Notes under the pieces: generated by a model
Databases searched by the model: none
What the model was told of the DNA's origin: nothing
Seen by the model: only the letters and a program-made list of their open reading frames with translations
Made by a program: the position numbers and the translations under genes
DNA from: an uncultured Clostridia bacterium
Lineage (GTDB): Bacteria > Bacillota > Clostridia > Oscillospirales > Ruminococcaceae
Assembly: GCA_947627045.1 (NCBI GenBank)
Contig: CANQUM010000002.1
Coordinates: 1-64,000 of the forward strand
Direction: 5' to 3'
Length of the DNA: 64,000 nt
Shown: positions 45,715-55,402 of the stretch, one piece after another
Layout of the letters: every line of letters starts with the position of its first letter
Position numbering within the stretch: the stretch's first letter is position 1

Positions 45715-47862
45715 TTAATCGCTCAGTTCAAAATCTACCTTGCCCGAGCTTACATTAGCGTTTGCAACCTTTACTTTAACAACGTCGCCCAACATAAAAC
45801 TCTGACCTGTCAAGTTGTTTCGCAAAGTCATTGAGCCGTCATAATCATATTCACCTATCGGCAGAGATTCAACTCTCACCAAACCCTCGCAGGTATTAGT
45901 TAATTCAACAAAAAACCCATACCCCAATACCGAAACGATAATACCTTCAAAAACTTCTCCTATATGAGCGCTTAAATATTCAGCTTTATAGCAATCCTCA
46001 CAGCTGCGCTCAACCGACATCGCATCAAGCTCCTTTTTTGTTGACCTGTCGGCAGACTCAACTGAAAACTTGCTGTATTTTTTCAATATTTCAGAACGAT
46101 CTGCGTTTTCAATATAGTCGCTCATTATCCTGTGAATTGTCAAATCCGGATAGCGTCTTATAGGAGATGTAAAATGCGCATAATTTTTAAGCACCAATCC
46201 GAAATGTCCTATAGGTTCTACCGAATACTTAGCCTTTGCCATACTTTTTAGAACAAGAGTATTAACAACACCCTCTTTAGGCGTTCCCTTTGTCTGATTT
46301 AGAACGCTTTGCAAAAAGCCTGCCGTAACCGCACCGTTTGAATTAAACGGAATACCCAGCCTTGTAAGCCCGTCATAGAGACGTTCAATTTTATCCTTTG
46401 GCGGCTCTTCGTGAATTCTGTATACAAACGGAAGATTATTTTTCTTTCCGAATTCAGCCGCACATTCATTTGCAGCAAGCATAAAATTTTCTATAATTTC
46501 CTCGCTCATACCCCTTGACTTGCTTTCAACTCCGATGCACTCATCTTTTTCGTTGATAATAAGCTTGCTTTCGCTTGTTTTTATATCAGGACAGCCCCGT
46601 GCTGTTTTGTTTCTGTCAAGCAACTTAAAAAGCTCGAGCATAACGGGAAATGAGTCTGAAACTTCAAGGTATTTTTCCTTTATCTTATTATCCGCAGTGC
46701 CGGAAATAATTTTATTGATTTCTGAATACACGCCCTTTACCCTCGAACGGATTACCGACTTTTCAAATCTGTAGCTTTTGGTAATTCCGTTTTTGTCGAT
46801 ATTCATAATACACGAAAAAGCCAAACGGTCAGACTGAGGATTAAGAGAACAAATTCCGTTTGAAAGCTCCTTTGGCAGCATAGGAACAACTCTATTTGCA
46901 TAATACACGCTTGTTCCGCGATTGAACGCCTCTTTATCGAGCATAGATCCGGGCTTTACATAATGCGAAACATCAGCAATATGAACGCCCAGTTCAAAAC
47001 CGTCCTTTGTTCTTGATACAGATATAGCGTCGTCAATATCTTTAGTATCCTCACCGTCAATAGTAAATATGGGCAAGTCTCTTAGATCGACACGGTTTTT
47101 TATCTCATATTTTACCAGTCTTTCATCAGAGACAGACTTAGCCTCACTTATAACCTCATTTGGAAAAACAGGAGTTACCCCGTTTAAATCAAGAATGCTC
47201 ATAGCACAGGAGGAAGCTTTAAATGAGCTCCCGAAGTTAAAAAGAAGCTCGCATTTATGTTCGCTGTGTTTTTTTCCTCTGTAAGTTATTTTTGCTAAAA
47301 CCTTATCGTTTTCTTTATATTCTATTCCACGCCTATTGCTAAAATCAATTGAATAGCTTGATAAAACATCAGGTACAATTTTATATATACCATTTTCAGC
47401 AACTATATTCCCCGTAAATTTTGAGAAGTTTTTCTCTTTTATTTCAACTATTTCTCCCTCAATTAGTTCCTTTTTTCCTTTGAAGGGTCTTACAAGAACT
47501 ATATCACCCGGCATTGCCCCTAAAAAGTATTTTCCCGAAATAAAAATCTCCTCATCTGTTTTGCAGTCTCGAACAAAACCATAAGTTTTATTCAGTTTAA
47601 CTACCTCGCATTTTGTATATTTCACTCTCTCCGAAAGAATAAAGCCATTCTCCGCTTTGCTTATTTTCCCGTCTTTCTTTAACATTTTCATACACATAGT
47701 AAAGTGCTGAAAATTATAACCCGTTACTCCGCATTTTTTCCTAAGTCTGCTGAATGTAACCGGTTCATTACTTTTCTTCAGAACATTAATAATTTTTTCA
47801 TAATATTCCCTTTTTATTCTGTTTTTTCTTGGCTGCTTTGATTTATTCTCTTTCTTTGACAT
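45715..47862 (-). CDS. rnr: Ribonuclease R
   Basis: This 715-aa 3'-5' exoribonuclease degrades structured RNA. A winged-helix-like N-terminus is followed by cold-shock domains (about 75-220), the RNB catalytic domain with the aspartate cluster in FTIDGEDTKDIDDAISV, and YANRVVPMLPKELSNGICSLNP, ending in a C-terminal S1 domain (EVFEGIIVSVLGYGFFVEL). The ATG lies behind aaggtg. It follows secG, a gene order common in Firmicutes (secG-rnr), although a terminator hairpin lies between them. Confidence 0.97.
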   Translation of the reverse strand: MSKKENKSKQPRKNRIKREYYEKIINVLKKSNEPVTFSRLRKKCGVTGYNFQHFTMCMKMLKKDGKISKAENGFILSERVKYTKCEVVKLNKTYGFVRDCKTDEEIFISGKYFLGAMPGDIVLVRPFKGKKELIEGEIVEIKEKNFSKFTGNIVAENGIYKIVPDVLSSYSIDFSNRRGIEYKENDKVLAKITYRGKKHSEHKCELLFNFGSSFKASSCAMSILDLNGVTPVFPNEVISEAKSVSDERLVKYEIKNRVDLRDLPIFTIDGEDTKDIDDAISVSRTKDGFELGVHIADVSHYVKPGSMLDKEAFNRGTSVYYANRVVPMLPKELSNGICSLNPQSDRLAFSCIMNIDKNGITKSYRFEKSVIRSRVKGVYSEINKIISGTADNKIKEKYLEVSDSFPVMLELFKLLDRNKTARGCPDIKTSESKLIINEKDECIGVESKSRGMSEEIIENFMLAANECAAEFGKKNNLPFVYRIHEEPPKDKIERLYDGLTRLGIPFNSNGAVTAGFLQSVLNQTKGTPKEGVVNTLVLKSMAKAKYSVEPIGHFGLVLKNYAHFTSPIRRYPDLTIHRIMSDYIENADRSEILKKYSKFSVESADRSTKKELDAMSVERSCEDCYKAEYLSAHIGEVFEGIIVSVLGYGFFVELTNTCEGLVRVESLPIGEYDYDGSMTLRNNLTGQSFMLGDVVKVKVANANVSSGKVDFELSD

Positions 47863-47956
47863 ACTTTCACCTTAATATGTTTAACTTCTTGTTAAATACC
47901 TGATTATTTTTTACGTTATTTTTCTGTCATATACAGTTGCTCTATATATTAAAAAA

Positions 47957-47980
47957 CCCTGCGTAATTAATTACGCAGGG
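47957..47980 (-). terminator. Terminator of secG
   Basis: CCCTGCGTAATTAATTACGCAGGG is a perfect 24-base palindrome, followed on the minus strand by TTTTTT. It separates secG from rnr and may be only partial. Confidence 0.85.
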
Positions 47981-47993
47981 AAATTGTTTACTG

Positions 47994-48242
47994 TTAACGA
48001 TAAGTAATAAAATTAACAACAAGCGTTACCACAAAAAAGATAACTGCACAAACTCTTGTAAGCTTTGAAAGCTTTGCATCACGAGTGTTTCCCATATTTC
48101 CCGAATAGAACGAATCGTTTTGCCCTCCGCCTATCGCAGAAGTCATTCCCTGATCTTTACCCTCCTGAACGAGAACTACAAGAATAATTAATATACTCGA
48201 GAGCAACAGTAAAATACCGCTAATAATTTCAACTTTAGTCAT
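47994..48242 (-). CDS. secG: Preprotein translocase subunit SecG
   Basis: This 82-aa protein has two membrane helices (about 4-24 and 60-80) separated by a Gly-rich loop (QEGKDQGMTSAIGGGQNDSFYSGN), the usual SecG pattern. It is an accessory subunit of the SecYEG channel. The ATG lies behind ggagg. Confidence 0.95.
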   Translation of the reverse strand: MTKVEIISGILLLLSSILIILVVLVQEGKDQGMTSAIGGGQNDSFYSGNMGNTRDAKLSKLTRVCAVIFFVVTLVVNFITYR

Positions 48243-48317
48243 AATTTATTCCTCCAATAAAATCAATGTAAAAAGTATAGCACAAAAAAATCCAAATTTC
48301 AAGGCTTTTTCAAAAAA

Positions 48318-48359
48318 AATTCGCAGTCCTTATGCGCCGTTGCATAAAAACTGCGAATT
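48318..48359 (-). terminator. Terminator of the lipoprotein gene
   Basis: Minus-strand AATTCGCAGT and ACTGCGAATT, with an inner TTATGC/GCATAA pairing, are followed by TTTTTT. Confidence 0.8.
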
Positions 48360-48407
48360 AAACGGGTCATCTGCTTTGTAATGATATGCGAAGATCATTC
48401 TTCAATA

Positions 48408-48692
48408 TTATCTTACCACATCAGAAACCGCATCCGAAGCGCCGTCCATTGCGTCGTTAACGCCTTCCTTTACGTCATCTCCTAAATCGTCTGCATCACT
48501 TTCAAGATCATCTGATCTTGAAGTGTCAGTGCTGTCTGTGTCTCTTTCGGTCGTAGTTGTAGTTTCTGATTCTGTTGTAGTTGTTGTGTCATTGCTTGAA
48601 GCCTTCTCATCATTATTCTTGTTGTCCCCGCAGCCTGCAAGCATCATTGCACATACTACAAGACTTAAGCCCATTGCAATAAACTTCTTCAT
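48408..48692 (-). CDS. Small lipoprotein
   Basis: The ATG at 48692 behind ggagg (not the track start) gives 94 aa with a lipoprotein signal MKKFIAMGLSLVVCAMMLAGCG, the lipobox being LAGC. The mature part is Thr/Ser/Asp-rich (DTTTTTESETTTTTERD) and ends in a helical acidic stretch (DDLGDDVKEGVNDAMDGASDAVSDVVR) like those of small stress or YtxH-like proteins. No family is recognised. It lies near lnt, whose product would acylate such proteins. Confidence 0.75.
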   Translation of the reverse strand: MKKFIAMGLSLVVCAMMLAGCGDNKNNDEKASSNDTTTTTESETTTTTERDTDSTDTSRSDDLESDADDLGDDVKEGVNDAMDGASDAVSDVVR

Positions 48693-49027
48693 ATAAATCC
48701 TCCATTTCTTAATGGTTTTGTGCCAAAGCGGATTCAAACTTATCTTATTATAGATCAATAACGTCTGCTTTAAAACACAAATCCTGCGTGAATATACTTC
48801 TCACGCTATGACCGTTTTTTATTAAACGAAATACCTGAAAAAGACAAAATGTAATACCAAATAGTTTGAGAATTTCAAGTCTTCGCCATTTAAGCATTGC
48901 GTCATTGCAATGCCTTTTAAAGCCCTCTGAGGAACTTGTAGATATTATTGCTCATTTTTTAATAATTATACAAAGGGATAGATTTTTTAATTACTATGTG
49001 ATATTATTAATTAAATAAGGCTTTATT
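48693..49027. other. Intergenic region with two small hairpins
   Basis: No gene is supported. It holds inverted repeats GCGTGA/TCACGC (48786-48806) and GCATTGC/GCAATGC (48894-48913). Neither has a good T run for the minus-strand gene lnt, which ends at 49028, so they are not firm terminators. The lipoprotein promoter should lie here but no clear match was found. Confidence 0.4.
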
Positions 49028-50590
49028 TTAAACCCTGCTTAGGAATTTATAATTACACTTCTGCTTTATCATTTTATTTATTCCAAACAGTATTATAATC
49101 AGCGAAATATACCAAAAAAGCTCTCCTGTAATTGAATACAGCGTACGCTTTGAAATCAAACTCGCTTTTGACAAAATTTTTCCGCTTCCGCTGTCAGTTA
49201 TTAAGTCGGTAATCTCTCCGCAGGGCGTTATAACAGCTGAGATACCGCAGTTGGCGGCTCTTAAAACATATCTTCCGTTTTCAATGGCTCTCAGCCTTGA
49301 ATGTCGAAAGTGCTGTTCTCTTGCAGAAGTGTTTTCAAACCACGAATCATTTGTGCTTACCAGTATGATTTGACCGCCGTCTTTGACCTGTTTTCTTGAA
49401 ATTGAAGAATATATAGATTCAACACACACAACAGATGTCATTTTTCCGAGCGATGTATTCAATGGCGTGCTGTCATTTCCCGGCTCAAGACTGTTCTTGT
49501 TTGTGATCAGCTTTCCAAACGGAACATACTCCCCGAACGGAACAAGACGCTGTTTAAAATATGATAAAACCTCATCTGTATTCGGGTCTATATACGAAAG
49601 AGTGTTATACCGTTTATCGTTCGCTCTGTCGTAATAGAAGCTGCCCGTTGCAATTATCGTATCAGTGCTTTTTGAAATGCTTTTTAGATAAGACGCAACA
49701 TTGCTTTCATTTATATTTTCGCACAGGGCTGTTTCAGGCATAACAGCTAGATCAACTTTATTCAAATCAACGCTTTTTAAAATCTCATCATACTCAAAAA
49801 AAACTTTGTTTTTGGATATAGACCATTTTTCAACTCCCATAACCGATCCCTGAGCAATAAGTATGTTAATATTTTTCCCATATTCATTTGTTTTAAAATC
49901 AGAATTTATTTTAAACATTCCGAAACTAAACACCAAAAGATAAATAATCAGCGCCGAAGCAAAAGAAGTAAAGGTCTTTTTATTATAAGCTGCAGACTTT
50001 ATCCCTACTGCGATAAGTGCGTTTATTGAAACGATTATTACTCCTGCAAACCTTCCCCCGAACAAGGAGGCTATTTGCATAAATGGCGTAAAGCTGATAC
50101 AGGAAAGCTCAATTCTTGACCAGGGAAAAGAAACAAACGAAATTATTTCCATTAAATATTCGCCGAACACAAACAAAAATGCGAATGAAAAAGAATCAAT
50201 AACTCTGCCCTTTGTAATTTTCTGAAATACCGACATTATTAAAACAAAAATCAAAGATACAAAGCCTGACACCAACAAAACTGCCAATACCGCAGAGGTT
50301 ATTCCGACGGCTTTTGGTACGCTAAGCAGATCCACTATTTTCAGCAAAAAGCTGAAATTAATTATATTATATAAAACTGCAAAAGCAGAGAACTTTTTAA
50401 TATACACCGAAAAGCTATGCTCGTTGATAACGCTTATACACAGCGGAACAAGCCCTACAAAACACAGAAGCGGAATATCAAGGCAAGTTTGCAAAAGCCC
50501 CATTATTACAGCGGATATGCACGGCAGGTATATTCGTTTTAAAAATATTTTAATTTTATTTTTGTATATCATACAAATTATTTTTAACAT
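49028..50590 (-). CDS. lnt: Apolipoprotein N-acyltransferase
   Basis: This 520-aa membrane enzyme adds the third acyl chain to lipoproteins. Several membrane helices cover residues 1-210, and the nitrilase domain holds the catalytic triad by motif: Glu in AVMPETALCE, Lys in YFKQRLVPFGEYVPFG and Cys in VVCVESIYSS. The segment STNDSWFENTSAREQHFRHSRLRAIENGRYVLRAANCGISAVITPCGEI is the family signature. A final helix closes the protein. It is less usual in Firmicutes, which more often use other systems. Transcribed divergently from the DUF1275 gene. Confidence 0.93.
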   Translation of the reverse strand: MLKIICMIYKNKIKIFLKRIYLPCISAVIMGLLQTCLDIPLLCFVGLVPLCISVINEHSFSVYIKKFSAFAVLYNIINFSFLLKIVDLLSVPKAVGITSAVLAVLLVSGFVSLIFVLIMSVFQKITKGRVIDSFSFAFLFVFGEYLMEIISFVSFPWSRIELSCISFTPFMQIASLFGGRFAGVIIVSINALIAVGIKSAAYNKKTFTSFASALIIYLLVFSFGMFKINSDFKTNEYGKNINILIAQGSVMGVEKWSISKNKVFFEYDEILKSVDLNKVDLAVMPETALCENINESNVASYLKSISKSTDTIIATGSFYYDRANDKRYNTLSYIDPNTDEVLSYFKQRLVPFGEYVPFGKLITNKNSLEPGNDSTPLNTSLGKMTSVVCVESIYSSISRKQVKDGGQIILVSTNDSWFENTSAREQHFRHSRLRAIENGRYVLRAANCGISAVITPCGEITDLITDSGSGKILSKASLISKRTLYSITGELFWYISLIIILFGINKMIKQKCNYKFLSRV

Positions 50591-50658
50591 AATAAGATAA
50601 AATATTTACTTGGCTTTTAATATAATAATTACGATTGTTAAGGAATGTGATATAACCA

Positions 50659-51357
50659 ATGTCAGACAAAAGAAAAGAGAAAATTTCATCTGAAGAATTA
50701 TTTATAACAGGCGGACTTTTAGCAATAGTCGGCGGCTTTTTAGACGCTTATACATATATTCTGAGAGGCGGAGTATTCGCAAACGCCCAGACAGGAAATA
50801 TAGTTCTGCTGGCTGTAAACATCGCAAAAGGAGCCTATAATAAGGCAGGTCTTTATTTGATTCCCATATTTGCCTTTGCCTTCGGAGTATACATAACAGA
50901 AATTCTAAAATCGAGCTTTAATAACAATACGTTGATAAAGTGCGAACAATTTGTTATACTAATTGAAACAGTACTGCTTTTTACAGTAGGTTTTATACCT
51001 TTAAGCGTTTCTCCGTGGATAGTAAACGTAACAATATCTTTTATATGTTCAATACAAGTAAACAGCTTTAGAAAAATTGACGGTATACCTTATGCTTCAA
51101 CAATGTGCACGGGAAATCTTAGAAACTGCTTTGAAAATCTTTATAAATACACTCACCACAAAAACAAGCAGACACTATTCAGTTGTTTAAAATATATGGG
51201 AATAATTCTGCTTTTTATGCTGGGTGCTTGTATCGGAACTGTTTTGTCAAAAATCATCGGTTATAATTGTATTTGGTTCTGCTGCATAATACTCATAACT
51301 GTATTTATAATTTTAACATTCAGAAAAAATCAGTCAGAGCGGGAATGTACAAAATGA
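50659..51357 (+). CDS. DUF1275 (YoaK-like) membrane protein
   Basis: This 232-aa protein has six membrane helices and the family motif GGLLAIVGGFLDAYTYILRGGVFANAQTGNIVLLAVNIAKG at its start, followed by SIQVNSFRKIDGIPYASTMCTGNLRN in the middle. DUF1275/YoaK proteins are of unknown function. Its stop overlaps the ATG of cca by four bases (ATGA), so the two genes are translationally coupled. Confidence 0.9.
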   Translation: MSDKRKEKISSEELFITGGLLAIVGGFLDAYTYILRGGVFANAQTGNIVLLAVNIAKGAYNKAGLYLIPIFAFAFGVYITEILKSSFNNNTLIKCEQFVILIETVLLFTVGFIPLSVSPWIVNVTISFICSIQVNSFRKIDGIPYASTMCTGNLRNCFENLYKYTHHKNKQTLFSCLKYMGIILLFMLGACIGTVLSKIIGYNCIWFCCIILITVFIILTFRKNQSERECTK

Positions 51358-52700
51358 AATATGAACACAAAAATAAAATCAAAATTCCAAAACAGGCAGA
51401 GAAAGCCATTGAAATTCTTGAAGCGTATGATTATGAGGCATACTGCGTAGGCGGCTGCGTTCGTGATTCTCTTATGGAAAAAGAGCCTGCCGACTGGGAC
51501 ATATGTACAAGCTGTAAACCCGAAAAACTTAAAGAAATTTTCTCAGAATATAAGATAATTGATACAGGCTTAAAGCACGGAACTGTTACTGTTATAGTTG
51601 ACAGTATGCCTATTGAGATAACGGCTTTCAGAAAAGACGCAAATTATACAGATCACCGTCATCCTCTAAATGTTGAATACGTTACAAATCTTAAAGAGGA
51701 TCTCTCAAGACGGGATTTTACAATAAACTCGCTTGCATACAGCAAAAGAACAGGTCTTATAGACTATTTTGGCGGACTTAACGACATACAAAACGCAATC
51801 ATCAGATGTGTAGGTGAGCCTAAAATGCGTTTTGAAGAGGACGCTTTGAGAATTCTCCGTGCCGCAAGGTTTGCGTCAACACTTGATTTTTCAATTGAAT
51901 CTAATACCAAATCTGCGTTGTATGAAAAATTAGATCTGCTTGAATTTATTTCTGCTGAACGTATTCGCAGCGAGCTTTTAAAGCTTCTTAGCGGAAACGG
52001 CGTTCTGTCTGTTTTATGTGATTATAAAGAGGTCATTTTCTTTATAATACCCGAACTTAGAAAGTGCTATTCAACGCCTCAGAACACGCCCCACCATTGC
52101 TATAATGTTTATGAGCATACTGCTCACTCAGTTGCTAATATTGAACCTCTGCCTCATCTGCGAATGACAATGCTGCTTCACGATATAGGAAAACCGAGTA
52201 CGCTGACAACAGACACGCAGGGAATTTCCCATTTCAAGACCCACCAATATGTTGGCGAACAAATCGCTGAAAAAATACTAAAGCGTCTCAGGTTTTCAAA
52301 AAAAGAAACCAAATACATCTGTTCACTTATTGTTCAGCACGATAATAGATTTCCGGCAAGCGAAAAAAGTGTCAAAAAATTTATTTCAAGACACGGCAAA
52401 GATTTTTTCAGAGACTATGTTAAAATACGAACTGCCGACACATTAGCACAGTCAAACTATATGAGAAATGAAAAGCTGAACAATATTAAAAGTGTAAATA
52501 ACATTGGAGAAGAAATAATAAAATCAGACTTACCGCTTAGCCTGAAAGAGCTTGCTCTAAACGGAAACGACCTTATCAATCTTGGATTTAAAGGCAAAGA
52601 TATTGGAAAGATGCTGAATGAAATTCTAAATTTAGTAATAGACAACAAGCTTTCAAACAACAAAGACGAATTGATAAATCACGCACGAAAAAGGCTTTAG
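51354..52700 (+). CDS. cca: CCA tRNA nucleotidyltransferase with HD domain
   Basis: This enzyme adds or repairs the CCA end of tRNAs. The track start at 51267 lies inside the upstream gene; the ATG at 51354, overlapping its stop, gives 448 aa. The class II nucleotidyltransferase head shows YCVGGCVRDSLMEKEPADWDIC, with the D-x-D pair in DWD, then ITAFRKD and LKEDLSRRDFTINSLAY. The neck/body has EDALRILRAARFAS, and the C-terminal HD domain has TMLLHDIGKPSTL, which in E. coli Cca has phosphatase activity. Confidence 0.95.
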   Translation: MKYEHKNKIKIPKQAEKAIEILEAYDYEAYCVGGCVRDSLMEKEPADWDICTSCKPEKLKEIFSEYKIIDTGLKHGTVTVIVDSMPIEITAFRKDANYTDHRHPLNVEYVTNLKEDLSRRDFTINSLAYSKRTGLIDYFGGLNDIQNAIIRCVGEPKMRFEEDALRILRAARFASTLDFSIESNTKSALYEKLDLLEFISAERIRSELLKLLSGNGVLSVLCDYKEVIFFIIPELRKCYSTPQNTPHHCYNVYEHTAHSVANIEPLPHLRMTMLLHDIGKPSTLTTDTQGISHFKTHQYVGEQIAEKILKRLRFSKKETKYICSLIVQHDNRFPASEKSVKKFISRHGKDFFRDYVKIRTADTLAQSNYMRNEKLNNIKSVNNIGEEIIKSDLPLSLKELALNGNDLINLGFKGKDIGKMLNEILNLVIDNKLSNNKDELINHARKRL

Positions 52701-52801
52701 GCATTATCTATAATGTTTATTTCACCTACAACAGCCAATAATTAAATGTAACGCTATCGGGTAAAACCGATTTGTTAATAAAATTTTTAGGAGGAAAATT
52801 T

Positions 52802-53353
52802 ATGAGCGATTCAAAGAAATTAAAAGGCACAAAAACAGAGGCAAATTTATTTGCCGCATTTGCAGGCGAATCACAGGCTTACACAAAGTACGGCTACTAC
52901 GCAAAGAAGGCTAAATCCGACGGATATGTACAAATCGGAAAGCTGTTTGAGGAAACCGCAAATAACGAAAAGGCACACGCAAAAATATGGTTCAAGCTGA
53001 TAAACGACGGCACTATGCCGGGCACTGAAAAGAATCTTACAGACGCCGCTGCCGGTGAAAACTATGAGTGGACTGATATGTATGCAGGCTTTGCAAAAAC
53101 CGCAAAAGAAGAAGGCTTTGACCAAATCGCATTCTTATTTGAGAAGGTTGCCGAGATTGAAAAAACACACGAAGAAAGGTTCAGAAAGCTGCTTGCCAAT
53201 ATAGAGGGCGACTGCGTATTCTCAAAAGACGGCGACGTTATCTGGGAGTGTTCAAACTGCGGACATATTGTTGTCGGCAAGAAGGCACCAGAGGTTTGCC
53301 CTGTATGTGCACATCCTAAGTCATATTTTCAGGTAAAAGCTGAAAACTATTGA
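52802..53353 (+). CDS. Rubrerythrin
   Basis: The ATG at 52802 behind aggagg (ten codons after the track start) gives 183 aa. Rubrerythrin reduces hydrogen peroxide in anaerobes. The ferritin-like domain (1-140) carries two E-x-x-H diiron motifs ([11 protein letters not shown] and [13 protein letters not shown]) and the C-terminal rubredoxin domain has CSNCGH and CPVCAHP for the Fe(Cys)4 site. It is a single-gene unit with a strong terminator. Confidence 0.97.
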   Translation: MSDSKKLKGTKTEANLFAAFAGESQAYTKYGYYAKKAKSDGYVQIGKLFEETANNEKAHAKIWFKLINDGTMPGTEKNLTDAAAGENYEWTDMYAGFAKTAKEEGFDQIAFLFEKVAEIEKTHEERFRKLLANIEGDCVFSKDGDVIWECSNCGHIVVGKKAPEVCPVCAHPKSYFQVKAENY

Positions 53354-53374
53354 TAGTCAAAATGAATAAAACAC

Positions 53375-53414
53375 AAAAGTCTGATGATGCATATTTTTGC
53401 ATCATCAGACTTTT
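53375..53414. terminator. Strong bidirectional terminator
   Basis: AAAAGTCTGATGATGCA and TGCATCATCAGACTTTT form a 17-bp perfect stem followed by TT. Lies between rubrerythrin and the convergent deacetylase gene. Confidence 0.95.
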
Positions 53415-53442
53415 TTACATAGTTAGATATTATGAATTTATA

Positions 53443-54525
53443 TTATTTGATCTCTCTGTAAACCTTGCCGTTTTTGAGTTTAGTTTTCTTATACTCAGCA
53501 AGTTCAGAGACTGTTACAATCTGATACCCTTTCTTTTTAAGAGCGGGAATAATTTTCAAAACCGCATCTTTAGTAGACTTGTGAATGTCGTGCATAAGAA
53601 TAATATCGCCGTCGCTCACACTGTTCATTACATTTTTATATGTTTTCGAAGCGCTTAATGTAGCCCAGTCGCGGGTATCGACATTCCACGTTATTATAGG
53701 TTTTTTTAAGGTTTTCTTTACCTTTGAATTAACAGCGCCGTATGGAGGACGCACAAGTGTAGCTCCGTGTCCTATTAAGGCTTTTAAACGCTTATCGGTT
53801 TTATTTATCTGACTTTTAATACCTTTTTTAGATAACCCCGTCAAATACACATGGTCAAACGTATGGCTTCCTATTTCACAGCCTAACAGATCGGCTTTTT
53901 TTATTGCCGATTTATATTTGTTTACCTGGCTTCCCAGAACAAAAAAAGTAGCGTGAACGTCATACTTATCCAAACAATTTAAAACTGCTTTTGTATACTT
54001 ACCCGGTCCGTCATCGAAGGTAAGTGCGACTATTTTTTTGTTTTTATCAAACCAAACAAACTTTTTCTTCACAATGTTGGAGTATCCGCTGTACAGTTGA
54101 CCTTCCTTTTGCTTGATAACAGCCCTTACCTTGTAAATATAAATGTTACCGGTTATAGTTGTCTTGTCTGAAAATTTATTTGTTCGGGTCGTACCTATCA
54201 GAGTAAAGCCCTTTTCTCCCTTTATTTTTCTGAAAATTTCATACTCAGTACTGTGCGGTACAGCTGTATATTCAAGGCTGAAACCGCTTATATCCGACTT
54301 CAATGATAAATTTATTTTTGCGTTAAAAAAACTATTTATGTCAATATTATTTTCACTTGAATTATTAGTAATGTTTACACTGACCTTCTTTGCAGCCGGC
54401 TGCTGAACAGTTTTCCTTACCGTAAACACAGACAAAGCTGAAGCGCACAGCAATACAATTAACAAGAATACCGCTAATGCACAGGAAAGCATTTTAATAT
54501 TTAATACTTTAAAAAAATCTTTCAT
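53443..54525 (-). CDS. Membrane-anchored polysaccharide deacetylase (NodB family)
   Basis: The track start is upstream; the ATG at 54525 behind aaaggttagg gives 360 aa. An N-terminal membrane anchor (about 12-35) is followed by a Fn3-like domain (about 80-155, with STEYEIFRKIKGEKGFTLIGTT and YIYKVRAVIK) and a NodB deacetylase domain (160-345) with the motifs TFDDGPGKYT, the metal-binding SHTFDH and RPPYGAV, plus ILMHDIH. It should act outside the cell on peptidoglycan or another N-acetylated glycan. All catalytic motifs are intact. Confidence 0.9.
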   Translation of the reverse strand: MKDFFKVLNIKMLSCALAVFLLIVLLCASALSVFTVRKTVQQPAAKKVSVNITNNSSENNIDINSFFNAKINLSLKSDISGFSLEYTAVPHSTEYEIFRKIKGEKGFTLIGTTRTNKFSDKTTITGNIYIYKVRAVIKQKEGQLYSGYSNIVKKKFVWFDKNKKIVALTFDDGPGKYTKAVLNCLDKYDVHATFFVLGSQVNKYKSAIKKADLLGCEIGSHTFDHVYLTGLSKKGIKSQINKTDKRLKALIGHGATLVRPPYGAVNSKVKKTLKKPIITWNVDTRDWATLSASKTYKNVMNSVSDGDIILMHDIHKSTKDAVLKIIPALKKKGYQIVTVSELAEYKKTKLKNGKVYREIK

Positions 54526-54707
54526 ATTCCTAACCTTTTCAAATTTATAATCCCACACAGCTTACTTTTTGCATCATATAAAATTCTGTTTCGACAATTA
54601 TCTAATATTATTATACTTCAATTTCAGCTTTAAATATACTGATTTTTTTAACCAATATATTAATTAAAAAATAACATAATAAATAATTTTTCTGTGAATT
54701 TTAAATA

Positions 54708-55283
54708 TTAATTATGAGTACGAGAATACACTGTCATAGATAACCCACTATCCTTGATCAATACATCCTTAGGCAGTTTAGAGAGTTTATATGTTAAGTA
54801 GATATGGCTAAACGAACTGGAAATACAATAAACCTGAATAATATAAATACACCAAAACCATCCGATACCTGCTATAACATTAATTATTAAAAATAAAACT
54901 ACAATTATTATCATAGGTGCAAATCCTATGGCAACATAAAACTTTTTATTAAAATAAATATCGCTTCCTACATATGAAAATCCATTAGCCAAACCAATGT
55001 TAGTTTTTGTTTTAGCAAAGCACTTCAAAATTATTATAGATAATAAATTTTGCAAAACAATACAAAGTATTAGCCCTACAATTATAACTAAAAATTTTAT
55101 AAAAAGAATTACTGGATAATCAAAAAACGTCGTAATAGGAACAAATATCATACCAATAATAATCATCAGTATTACGATGACAAATCCGATTATATATATA
55201 AACGCCGCTTTCTTTTTGTCATTTTTTAAATCAATTTTATATATTTCCTCATATCCTTCCGGAAGCTTAGTTGTATTTTTCAT
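54708..55283 (-). CDS. DUF3267-like membrane protein without the zincin motif
   Basis: This 191-aa protein has four membrane helices and fits the DUF3267 pattern of putative membrane zinc peptidases in length, order of helices and the C-terminal LSKLPKDVLIKDSGLSMTVYSR ending. The family's HExxH motif is expected in the helix reading CIVLQNLLSIIILKCFAK; there the residues are QNLLS, without the His pair or Glu. The later GDxY-like motif is replaced by SHIY. If the family assignment is right this is an inactive member. A ggagg-like site precedes the ATG. Confidence 0.55.
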   Translation of the reverse strand: MKNTTKLPEGYEEIYKIDLKNDKKKAAFIYIIGFVIVILMIIIGMIFVPITTFFDYPVILFIKFLVIIVGLILCIVLQNLLSIIILKCFAKTKTNIGLANGFSYVGSDIYFNKKFYVAIGFAPMIIIVVLFLIINVIAGIGWFWCIYIIQVYCISSSFSHIYLTYKLSKLPKDVLIKDSGLSMTVYSRTHN

Positions 55284-55314
55284 TTTTACCTCCGTAACTT
55301 ATTTTATTGAACAA

Positions 55315-55353
55315 AAAGCCTTCCAAATAAAACTTATGATTTTGGGAGGCTTT
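55315..55353 (-). terminator. Terminator after the isomerase gene
   Basis: Minus-strand AAAGCCTCCCA and TGGAAGGCTTT pair with one mismatch, followed by TTGTTC. Its position suits the isomerase gene that ends at 55403. Confidence 0.7.
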
Positions 55354-55402
55354 AATGTTACTTTATTGATTTTTTATTTAACTCGGTCTTTATCACTTAA
55401 CC

